From Paracoccus sp. JM45 (GTDB taxonomy: Bacteria; Pseudomonadota; Alphaproteobacteria; Rhodobacterales; Rhodobacteraceae), in assembly GCF_003590715.1 (NCBI RefSeq), contig NZ_QQVY01000002.1, positions 52,450-116,449 on the forward strand: 64,000 bases of DNA. The letters are read 5' to 3'. The notes under the pieces were generated by a model. That model was not told the DNA's origin, did not search any database, and saw nothing but the letters and a program-made list of their open reading frames with translations. The translations under genes were made by a program, and so were the position numbers. How positions within the stretch are numbered: the stretch's first letter is position 1; each line of letters opens with the position of its first letter. Shown here piece after piece: positions 9,442-16,763 of the stretch.

Positions 9442-10814
9442 ACATGCCCCCACAAATCATATTCGCCAGCCTCATCGACCGTTACGGTGACGATATCACC
9501 GGCTGTCAGGTCGTCAAACCCTTCATTAATGAAAAGATTGCCGTCGATTTCGGGGGCATCGGCCTTGGTCCGGCAGGTGGCACCATCTTCGTCGACGGAA
9601 TCGACGATCACCTTAAGCCGGGTGCCGACCTTGGCTTCCAGCTTGGCCGCACTGATGGCCTGCGCCTTTTCCATAAAGCGTTCGAAGCGTTCCTGTTTCA
9701 CCTCGGCCGGAACATGGTCGGGCAGCAGGTTCGCCCGTGCACCCGCGACGTTTTCGTATTGGAAGGCACCGACACGATCCAGTTGCGCCTCGTCCAGCCA
9801 GTCCAGCAGGGTCTGGAATTCAGCCTCAGTTTCGCCGGGATAACCGACGATGAAGGTCGACCGCAGGGTGATGTCAGGGCAGATGTTGCGCCATGCAGCG
9901 ATCTCGTCCAGCGTTTTGGCCGCAGCAGCGGGGCGCGCCATGCGTTTCAGCACATCGGGATGGGCGTGCTGGAACGGAATGTCCAGATAGGGCAGCACCA
10001 GACCGTCCGCCATCAGCGGGATCATGTCGCGCACATGCGGATAGGGATAGACGTAATGCATCCGCACCCATGCCCCAAGCGACCCCAGATCGCGCGCCAG
10101 ATCGGTAATATGTGCCCTATGTCCGCGTTCGGTTTCATGTTTGCGGTCCAACCCATAGGCGCTGGTATCCTGAGAGATGACCAGCAGTTCCTTGACGCCC
10201 GCCTGCACCAGCTTTTCAGCCTCGCGCACGATGGCATGGGCGGGGCGGCTGACCAGACGGCCACGCATGTCGGGGATGATGCAGAACTTGCACTTGTGAT
10301 TGCAGCCCTCAGAAATCTTCAGATAGCTGTAGTGCCGCGGCGTCAGGCTGACCCCGCTGGCCGGCAGCAGATCGATGAAGGGATCGGGCGACGGCGGCAC
10401 GGCCTTGTGGACGGCATCCAGCACCAGCTCGTATTGATGCGGACCTGTCACGGCCAACACCTTGGGGTGCGCGCCGGTGATATATTCGGGTTCGGCCCCC
10501 AGACAGCCGGTGACGATGACGCGACCGTTTTCGGTCAGCGCCTCGCCGATGGCATCAAGGCTTTCGGCCTTGGCGCTGTCCAGAAATCCGCAGGTGTTCA
10601 CGATGACCGCATCCGCGCCCTGATAATCGGCGCTGATGGCGTAACCTTCGGCCCGCAGGCGTGTCAGGATACGTTCGCTGTCGACCAGCGCCTTGGGACA
10701 GCCAAGGCTGACCATGCCGATGGTTGGCTGGCCGTCGCGCCGATCACCGGGACGGTCATCGGGGATACGGGCACGGGCAAGGTCGGGGCGAAGATCGGGC
10801 GGATTTGTTTGCAT
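9438..10814 (-). CDS. rimO: ribosomal protein S12 methylthiotransferase RimO
   Basis: Radical-SAM enzyme of 458 aa that methylthiolates an aspartate of ribosomal protein S12. The N-terminal methylthiotransferase domain shows the three cluster cysteines C39 (SLGCPKAL), C75 (NTCGFLDS) and C104 (GCLGAEPE). The radical-SAM triad is C171, C175 and C178 in [12 protein letters not shown]-terminal TRAM-like domain follows. ATG at 10814 is chosen because the longer frame adds a non-conserved basic leader. A 16-bp palindrome lies just upstream. Confidence 0.93.
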   Translation of the reverse strand: MQTNPPDLRPDLARARIPDDRPGDRRDGQPTIGMVSLGCPKALVDSERILTRLRAEGYAISADYQGADAVIVNTCGFLDSAKAESLDAIGEALTENGRVIVTGCLGAEPEYITGAHPKVLAVTGPHQYELVLDAVHKAVPPSPDPFIDLLPASGVSLTPRHYSYLKISEGCNHKCKFCIIPDMRGRLVSRPAHAIVREAEKLVQAGVKELLVISQDTSAYGLDRKHETERGHRAHITDLARDLGSLGAWVRMHYVYPYPHVRDMIPLMADGLVLPYLDIPFQHAHPDVLKRMARPAAAAKTLDEIAAWRNICPDITLRSTFIVGYPGETEAEFQTLLDWLDEAQLDRVGAFQYENVAGARANLLPDHVPAEVKQERFERFMEKAQAISAAKLEAKVGTRLKVIVDSVDEDGATCRTKADAPEIDGNLFINEGFDDLTAGDIVTVTVDEAGEYDLWGHV

Positions 10815-10831
10815 CGGCTGCGTATAAGCGA

Positions 10832-10847
10832 TTCGTGCGCGCACGAA
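10832..10847. promoter_or_regulatory. perfect 16-bp palindrome in the rimO leader
   Basis: TTCGTGCGCGCACGAA is a perfect inverted repeat with no loop, so it suits a dimeric DNA-binding protein rather than an RNA hairpin. It sits 18-33 bases before the rimO start in the 123-bp gap shared with the divergent exported-protein gene. Confidence 0.4.
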
Positions 10848-10937
10848 AAGACGGCGCTTGCGTGAAAGCGACTGCAACTTTTCACAATGACCACGCGTAT
10901 CTGGGAAATATGTCCCATTCACCACAGGTCATGCCCC

Positions 10938-11294
10938 ATGCGATATCCCTTGCCCAGCCTTGCCGCCGCAGCCCTGACACTGTTTTTCCCGATGGTTGCC
11001 GCCGCTGAACGTATCACCGACCGCGATGATTTCATCCGGCTGGTCAACCAGCGCCGGTTGACCACCATGGGCGTCACATTGGCCGTCAGCCCCGATGGCA
11101 GGATCGGAGGACGCGCGTTCGGGTCCGATGTGCAGGGCGAATGGACATGGGACAAAGGCTGGTTCTGTCGCAGCCTTGCGTGGGGCAGCCGGACATGGCC
11201 GAACAACTGTCAGCTGGTCACGAAAGACGGGGACAAGCTGAAATTCACCTCGGATCAGGGGGCGGGCGAAAGCGCAACGCTGCGAATCCGCTAA
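10938..11294 (+). CDS. small exported protein of unknown function
   Basis: Protein of 118 aa. Residues 1-23 form a signal peptide (hydrophobic run ending VAAA), so the mature protein is periplasmic. The rest alternates short beta strands with G-E-W-T-W, then F-C-R-S-L and W-P-N-N-C, giving two cysteines that could form a disulfide. Similar small proteins occur in Rhodobacterales, sometimes under misleading enzyme names; no enzyme motif is visible here. ATG at 10938 begins the signal peptide directly. It lies 56 bp before another exported protein in the same direction. Confidence 0.65.
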   Translation: MRYPLPSLAAAALTLFFPMVAAAERITDRDDFIRLVNQRRLTTMGVTLAVSPDGRIGGRAFGSDVQGEWTWDKGWFCRSLAWGSRTWPNNCQLVTKDGDKLKFTSDQGAGESATLRIR

Positions 11295-11350
11295 GTCACT
11301 CTCGCCTGAACGTGATTTCCTGTTCGGGCAACATCGCGCAAGATAGGGCC

Positions 11351-11815
11351 ATGATGACATTTCGCGCCCTGACCCTTGCCTTGATGACCCTGACGCCACT
11401 GGCGGGGTATGCCGAAACACGCGATGTCGGGCGTTTCATTGACGTCACCAATGATCGCGGCGGTAATGTGCTGGAAATGGTCCAGACGCGGCAACAGCTG
11501 GAAAGAAGCGGTAAGGACATCCGCATTCGCGGGTATTGCCGGTCGGCCTGCACCATGCTGATCACCATGCAGCGGGCCTGTCTTGGTCCGGGGGCTACCA
11601 TCGGCTTCCATGCGCCGCGCATTCAGGGGACGCAGATCATCCCGCCCTATGTCGACCAGATCATGGGGAATTATTACCGCAACGGCATCAGGGAACGCTG
11701 GTTCGGTGGCTGGAACAAGTCAGTGGACATGCAGGTCATCAGCGCACAGGAATATGTCCGGCTGGACCCGCAGGCGCGCATTTGCGACAGCCTGCGGAGG
11801 AAGAAAAAGAAGTAG
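11351..11815 (+). CDS. exported protein with a ClpP/crotonase-like serine motif
   Basis: Protein of 154 aa beginning with a signal peptide (residues 1-21, ending GYA). RGYCRSACTMLI around S65, followed by GATIGFHAPR with H87, resembles the S-A-C and G-x-H motifs of periplasmic ClpP-like proteins of the COG3904 type, in which Ser and His form part of a catalytic triad. Cysteines at 63, 67 and 77 could give disulfides. The protein ends in four consecutive lysines just before the stop. Substrate and role are unknown. Start could be either of two adjacent ATGs. Confidence 0.6.
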   Translation: MMTFRALTLALMTLTPLAGYAETRDVGRFIDVTNDRGGNVLEMVQTRQQLERSGKDIRIRGYCRSACTMLITMQRACLGPGATIGFHAPRIQGTQIIPPYVDQIMGNYYRNGIRERWFGGWNKSVDMQVISAQEYVRLDPQARICDSLRRKKKK

Positions 11816-11821
11816 AGCGGC

Positions 11822-12592
11822 TTATTCCCGCAGCCGCCAGCCGGTGGCAAATATCCAGCGGATGATGGCCATACAGACAATCACCATCAGGCCCACGGCG
11901 ACCAGCGACGCCCCGACCGGCACATCGGCCAGACCGAAGAACGCCCACCGAAAGCCCGAAATCAGGTAAAGCACCGGATTCAGCTTGGCCACAGCCCCCC
12001 AGAAGGGTGGCAGCATGCTGGCCGAATAAAAAGCACCGCCCAGAAACACCAAGGGCATGATCACCATCATCGGCACGATCTGCAGCTGTTCAAAGCTTTT
12101 CGCCCACAGCCCGATGATAAAGCCCAACAGACTGAAACCCACCGCGCTGAGCAGCAGGAAAGCAATCATCCAGAACGGATGCAGGATGTGGACGCCGACA
12201 AAGGCAAAGCTGGTCAGCAGGATCACCAGCGCGATCAGGATCGCCTTGGTGGCAGCGGCCCCGACAAAGCCCAAGGTCACTTCGACCCACCCCACGGGTG
12301 AGACAAGGTATTCATAGATCGTTCCGCTGAACTTCGGGAAATAGATGCCGAAGCTGGCATTGCTGACGGCCTGTTGCAGCACGGTCAGCATCATCAGGCC
12401 GGGGACGATGAAAGCACCGTAAGGCACGCCCTCGACCGATTGGATGCGGCCACCGATGGCCGCGCCGAAGACCACGAAATACAGCACGGTCGACACGACG
12501 GGCGAGGCAAGAGATTGCCAGATCGTGCGGAAAAACCGCATCATTTCATGGTGGAAGATGGACCAGACGCCATGCCAGTTGATCATGTTCAT
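11822..12592 (-). CDS. ABC-2 type transporter permease
   Basis: Membrane protein of 256 aa with about six hydrophobic segments and the ABC-2 core pattern, including a helix with FLGGAFYSASMLPP, typical of the last conserved loop before the final helices. It overlaps the ATPase gene upstream by ATGA (12589-12592), so the two are made together and form one exporter. ABC-2 pairs of this type resemble the NodIJ/YadGH group, which export polysaccharides, lipids or drugs; the substrate is not determined. It converges with the exported-protein gene, with a 6-bp gap between stops. Confidence 0.85.
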   Translation of the reverse strand: MNMINWHGVWSIFHHEMMRFFRTIWQSLASPVVSTVLYFVVFGAAIGGRIQSVEGVPYGAFIVPGLMMLTVLQQAVSNASFGIYFPKFSGTIYEYLVSPVGWVEVTLGFVGAAATKAILIALVILLTSFAFVGVHILHPFWMIAFLLLSAVGFSLLGFIIGLWAKSFEQLQIVPMMVIMPLVFLGGAFYSASMLPPFWGAVAKLNPVLYLISGFRWAFFGLADVPVGASLVAVGLMVIVCMAIIRWIFATGWRLRE

Positions 12593-13524
12593 GCCGCATT
12601 CTCCGATTCATTGACCAGCGAGATAAACACCTCTTCAAGGCTGGACTGGCGGGTGGAAACATCGCGGACGGTAATGTCCCGCGCGGCCAGTTCGCCCAGC
12701 AGGCGGGCGATGCCGGTGCGTTCTGCCTTGGTGTCGTAATCAAAGGCCAGCTTGCGGCCATCATCCGACAGGGTCAGGTTCGCATCGGCCATATCCGCCG
12801 GAATCCCGTCCAAGGGCGCATCCAGTTCGATGGTCAGTGTCTTGCGCCCGAATTCTCCCATCAGTTCGGCGGTCGGACGGACCAATAGCAACTGTCCCTT
12901 GGCGATGACCCCGACGCGATCGGCCATTTCCTCGGCCTCTTCCAGATAATGGGTGGTCAGGATGATGGTCACGCCTTCGCGGCGCAAATCATCGACCACT
13001 TCCCACATCTCACGGCGCAAAGCGACATCGACGCCTGCGGTCGGTTCGTCCAGAAACAGCACCTTGGGGTTATGTGACAGCGCTTTGGCGATCAGCACGC
13101 GACGTTTCATCCCGCCCGACAATTCGCGTGTGGCGGCATCGCGTTTGTCCCACAGCGACAGCGCGCGCAGGATGCGTTCGATATAGGCGTCGTCATTGGG
13201 CAAGCCGTACAGGCGACGGGTAAAGCGGACGCAGTTGATGACCTTTTCAAAGGGCTCCAACGCAATTTCCTGCGGGACCAGCCCGATCATCTTGCGCGCG
13301 GCACGCCAGTCGGTGCGGATATCATGTCCGCCGACACGCACGGTGCCGCCGGTCGGCACGACCAACCCGCAAATGATGGAAATCATCGTCGTCTTGCCAG
13401 CACCGTTCGGCCCAAGCAGGGCAATGATTTCGCCTTCCTCGATGGTCAGGCTGACATCGTCCAGCGCCTTGGTGCCACTGCCGTATTGTTTCGACAGATG
13501 GTCGATTTCTATGATCGCGCTCAT
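12589..13524 (-). CDS. ABC transporter ATP-binding protein (ABC-2 exporter)
   Basis: ATPase of 311 aa. Walker A GPNGAGKT is at residues 38-45, the signature LSGGMKRRV lies near 140, and Walker B VLFLDEPTAGVD follows. A C-terminal extension of about 90 aa after the nucleotide domain is usual for exporter ATPases of the NodI/YadG group. ATG at 13524 has GGAGA upstream, while the longer frame adds 21 unlikely residues. It is coupled to the permease gene by a four-base overlap. Confidence 0.87.
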   Translation of the reverse strand: MSAIIEIDHLSKQYGSGTKALDDVSLTIEEGEIIALLGPNGAGKTTMISIICGLVVPTGGTVRVGGHDIRTDWRAARKMIGLVPQEIALEPFEKVINCVRFTRRLYGLPNDDAYIERILRALSLWDKRDAATRELSGGMKRRVLIAKALSHNPKVLFLDEPTAGVDVALRREMWEVVDDLRREGVTIILTTHYLEEAEEMADRVGVIAKGQLLLVRPTAELMGEFGRKTLTIELDAPLDGIPADMADANLTLSDDGRKLAFDYDTKAERTGIARLLGELAARDITVRDVSTRQSSLEEVFISLVNESENAA

Positions 13525-13638
13525 GCGCCATTCTCCGTTTGTTTGTGCAGACGGGTCGCATGGGCCCGCGCCGTAGGTGGGTAGCACGGTCCCGTTTTGC
13601 CAGACCCGAGGGGCATAAATCCGACCCCGCGACCTGCC

Positions 13639-14325
13639 TTATCCGGTCGGGGGCATCTGCAATCGCCCCACGCTCATATGCCGTTTGCTGCCGAAACCGG
13701 ACCGGCGTTCGACGGCAAAGCCTGCCTGCCCCAAGGCGCGGCGCACATGGCCTGCGGCGGTATAGGTGGCGAAACTGCCATCCGCTGCGGTATGTGCGCC
13801 CACCTGTGCCATGATATTATCATTCCACATCTGCGGGTTCTTGGCAGGCGAAAACCCGTCCAGAAACCACGCATCGGCGCGCCCGTTCCATGCAGGCAGC
13901 GTATCGGCCACATCGCCCAAGATCACCTCCAGCAGAGCCTGCCCGACCTGTATCAGCGGCTGTCCCCAACCATCGCGCAGTTGCGCCGCCAGATCCGCCA
14001 GTTCGGGAAAGGCCGCATGGGCCTGTGCCAGCTTCGCGGCATTCATCGGAAACGCCTCGAAGCTGGTCATGCGGACCGGCTGGGTGGCAATCTGTGCCAA
14101 GGCCAGCAGGTTCAGCCCCGTGCCAAAGCCCAGTTCGGCCACATGGAAACCGGACACCAGCCGCGCGGGCAGGTCATTGCCATCCAGAAACACGTGCCGC
14201 GTTTCGGCCAGCCCGCCCCCCAGACTGAAATACGGATCATCGAACCGGGTCGAGACGGGAACGCCCCCCTCTCTCCAGTCCAGCTGCGGGTCGCCATTCG
14301 GCATTTGGTCGGCTAGGTCATGCAT
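13639..14325 (-). CDS. mnmD: tRNA 5-methylaminomethyl-2-thiouridine methyltransferase MnmD
   Basis: Protein of 228 aa matching the methyltransferase half of MnmC. ELGFGTGLNLL (residues 64-74) binds S-adenosylmethionine, and WFLDGFSPAKNPQMW (about 153-167) is the hallmark catalytic motif of the family. It should add the last methyl group to nm5(s2)U34 in the wobble position of certain tRNAs. ATG at 14325 follows GGAAAG. The oxidoreductase half of MnmC is not fused here; a separate FAD oxidoreductase gene starts on the opposite strand within the same six bases. Confidence 0.88.
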   Translation of the reverse strand: MHDLADQMPNGDPQLDWREGGVPVSTRFDDPYFSLGGGLAETRHVFLDGNDLPARLVSGFHVAELGFGTGLNLLALAQIATQPVRMTSFEAFPMNAAKLAQAHAAFPELADLAAQLRDGWGQPLIQVGQALLEVILGDVADTLPAWNGRADAWFLDGFSPAKNPQMWNDNIMAQVGAHTAADGSFATYTAAGHVRRALGQAGFAVERRSGFGSKRHMSVGRLQMPPTG

Positions 14326-15393
14326 AAGGCGCAGCTTTCCGGAAAGGACAGGGATTTGGCAAGAGACAGCGTGATCCATGTGGCGGGGGCCGGTATTTCC
14401 GGTCTGGCCTGTGCTTGGGCTTTGACGCGGCGCGGGGCAACCGTCCGCGTGTATGAGATCGACCGCATCGGCGCGGGTCCGTCCGGCGGGCAGGTCGGCG
14501 CATTGGCCCCCCATGCGCCCGACGGCTGGAACCCCAAAAAGGCAATGCAACTGGAAAGCCTGCTGGCCGCGACAGACTTCTGGGCGGAAGTCGAGGATGT
14601 GTCCGGCCTGCCATCCGGCTATGGCCGCACCGGTCGCCTGCAACCGGTGCCCGACCAGCACACCGCAGACCGCTTGCAGAATCGCATCAAGGGGGCACAG
14701 CAGAACTGGCCCGCCGATAAGGGCATGTTCCTGACCGCCACCCCCGATGCCGATCTGATCCCCGCCAGCCCGACCGGCCTGTGGTTGATGGATAAGATGA
14801 CCGCCCGCATCCACCCCCGCGCGGCCCTTGTAGCCCTTGCTGCGGCCATTGTCGCGCGGGGTGGTGAAATCATCTTGGGCCAAGCCGCCCCCGTCGATGG
14901 CCCCCAAATGGTCTGGGCCACCGGCGTTGCGGGCCTGACGGACCTGAACACGGCCCTTGGGCGCAAGATCGGGCAAGGCGTTAAAGGTCAATCTGCCAGT
15001 CTTGATTACGCTGCCCCCGACAGCCCGCAGGTCTTTGACGACGGCATGTATATCACCCCGCATTTCGACGGAACGGTGGCGGTCGGATCAACCTCGGAAA
15101 ACACGTTCGATCATGACCGGATCGACCACCAGATCGACGACCTGCTGGGCCGCGCCCGCATTCTATGCCCCAGACTGGCCGATGCGCCGGTGCTGGAAAA
15201 ATGGGCGGGCATCCGTCCCCGTGCCCGCAGCCGTGCCCCCGTGCTGGCACCCTGGCCTGACCGTGCGGGCCATCTGATCGTAAATGGCGGGTTTAAAATC
15301 GGGTTCGGTATGGCCCCCGTTATCGCCAATATGGCCGTCGATGTCATTCTGGATGGCCGAACCGACCTGCCCGATCTGGTCGCCCTGCCCTGA
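14320..15393 (+). CDS. FAD-dependent oxidoreductase (DAO family), possible MnmC2 counterpart
   Basis: Protein of 357 aa with the dinucleotide-binding loop GAGISGLA at residues 23-30, an acidic residue (YEIDR) about 20 residues on, and the DAO-family GAGPSGGQVGALAPHAPDGW stretch. The C-terminal part has NGGFKIGFGMAPVIA, typical of flavin binding in this family. MnmC2 oxidises the cmnm5U side chain to nm5U, and the tight divergent pairing with mnmD suggests the same job here, but another amine oxidase role is possible. The start overlaps that of mnmD on the other strand; a GTG near residue 18 is an alternative start. Confidence 0.72.
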   Translation: MHKAQLSGKDRDLARDSVIHVAGAGISGLACAWALTRRGATVRVYEIDRIGAGPSGGQVGALAPHAPDGWNPKKAMQLESLLAATDFWAEVEDVSGLPSGYGRTGRLQPVPDQHTADRLQNRIKGAQQNWPADKGMFLTATPDADLIPASPTGLWLMDKMTARIHPRAALVALAAAIVARGGEIILGQAAPVDGPQMVWATGVAGLTDLNTALGRKIGQGVKGQSASLDYAAPDSPQVFDDGMYITPHFDGTVAVGSTSENTFDHDRIDHQIDDLLGRARILCPRLADAPVLEKWAGIRPRARSRAPVLAPWPDRAGHLIVNGGFKIGFGMAPVIANMAVDVILDGRTDLPDLVALP

Positions 15394-15449
15394 CGCTTGC
15401 ACGCATCCCTTGCCCGCGCCACACTGTCCCAAACCATCCGGAGCCGCGC

Positions 15450-16721
15450 ATGACCACCCAGCTTGATCACGCCTTTGTCGCCATCGACGTCGCCAACACC
15501 CATGACCCCAAGCTGGAAGACGGCACCCCCGCCAACCTGCTTTACGGCCAGCGCATGACCGCCGAACAGCAGCGCCTGTTTCCCGATGCCGACGATGTGC
15601 TGCGCATCGCCTGCCGTGGCCAGCATATCGAACGCTGGACCCTGCCGCGCGACACCTATCCGATGGGGCGGCCCGGCTATCTGAAATGGCGTCAGGAACA
15701 GGGGCGTCGTCACGCCGAACGCATTGCGGGGATCATGGCCGATGCGGGTTACGGCGATGATGACACCGACCGCGCCCGCAAGATGCTGACCAAACAGGGG
15801 ATCAAGCGCGACCCGCAGGTGCAAGCGCTAGAGGATGTGATCTGTTTCACCTTCATCCGCTGGTATCTGGGCGATTTCATGGCTGAACAGCCGGACGAGA
15901 AGATGCCCCGCATCATCGAGAAAACCGCCCGCAAGATGTCGGCTGACGCACGCGCACGCGCTTTGCAGGAATTTGCGATGCCGCCCGCCTTTGCCGATCT
16001 GTTCCGGCAGGCAGATCAGGTTCGGACGCTGTCACGGGCGGTTATCGTATCGCATGGCCAGCCGGGCGACCCCGCCCCCCAACAGCAGGCGATTGAGGAT
16101 CTGGCCGCGGCTGTCGCCGCCCATCTGCCCGGCCTGCAGGTCATGGGCGCAACCCTTGCCATGCCCGAGGCGCTGGCCAAGACCGCCACCAGCGATGCAA
16201 TCATCTATCCGATGTTCATGGCCGAGGGGTGGTTCACCGGCATCGAACTGCCCCGCCGCCTGACCGCCGCAGGTGCCCCCGGCGCGCATATCATGCGCCC
16301 TTTCGGCACCGATCCGGGCCTGCCCGCGTTGATTGTGGAAAAGGTCGGACAGGCCGCCCGCGAACAGGGCTGGGATCTGGCCGAAACAACCCTGATGCTG
16401 TCGGCGCATGGATCACAGCGGTCGCAGGCCAGCTTTGACATCACCACCGCCCTTGCCGAAATACTGACTCCGCATTTTGCGAAGGTAGTCACAGGATTTG
16501 TCGAACAGGAACCCTTTATCGCCGATGCGGCCAAAGGGTTGGACCGCGCGGTCAGCCTGCCACTGTTCGCGCTGCGCGCCGAACATGTCACCGATGACCT
16601 GCCGCAGGCATTGGATCAGGCGGGCTTTACCGGTCCCCGTCTGGACCCCATCGGCCTGTCACCCGAGGCTCCGGCGATGATTGCCCAATCAATCCGCAGT
16701 GAAGTTTTAAACTTGAAATGA
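15450..16721 (+). CDS. DUF4202 domain fused to a CbiX/sirohydrochlorin-chelatase-like domain
   Basis: Protein of 423 aa with two parts. Residues 1-185 match DUF4202: LLYGQRMT, RGQHIERWTLPRDTYPMGRPGYL, HAERIAGIM and LEDVICFTF are its conserved blocks. Residues 195-423 resemble class II chelatases: VIVSHGQPGDP (H202) begins the first half, and MLSAHGSQRS (H320) begins the second, giving the two histidines expected to bind metal. GGAG lies six bases before the ATG. A metal-insertion role in siroheme or cobalamin-type tetrapyrroles is inferred from the second domain; the DUF4202 role is unknown. No frameshift or second start separates the domains. Confidence 0.75.
   Translation: MTTQLDHAFVAIDVANTHDPKLEDGTPANLLYGQRMTAEQQRLFPDADDVLRIACRGQHIERWTLPRDTYPMGRPGYLKWRQEQGRRHAERIAGIMADAGYGDDDTDRARKMLTKQGIKRDPQVQALEDVICFTFIRWYLGDFMAEQPDEKMPRIIEKTARKMSADARARALQEFAMPPAFADLFRQADQVRTLSRAVIVSHGQPGDPAPQQQAIEDLAAAVAAHLPGLQVMGATLAMPEALAKTATSDAIIYPMFMAEGWFTGIELPRRLTAAGAPGAHIMRPFGTDPGLPALIVEKVGQAAREQGWDLAETTLMLSAHGSQRSQASFDITTALAEILTPHFAKVVTGFVEQEPFIADAAKGLDRAVSLPLFALRAEHVTDDLPQALDQAGFTGPRLDPIGLSPEAPAMIAQSIRSEVLNLK
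16702..16714. promoter_or_regulatory. candidate operator of the anthranilate/tryptophan operon
   Basis: AAGTTTTAAACTT is a perfect AT-rich inverted repeat with a one-base centre, 50 bp before the first gene of the nine-gene operon and inside the last codons of the previous gene. Size and symmetry suit a MarR dimer, and a MarR gene lies in the operon. Confidence 0.4.
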
Positions 16722-16763
16722 TTGCCCCTCCGTGCCAGCTTTTGGTGCAGGAGGTGGCGCTTG

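Noticed and set aside
13639..15063. A 474-aa version of MnmD starting at 15063
   Set aside because: The first 246 residues are antisense to the FAD oxidoreductase; the family length and ribosome site support the start at 14325.
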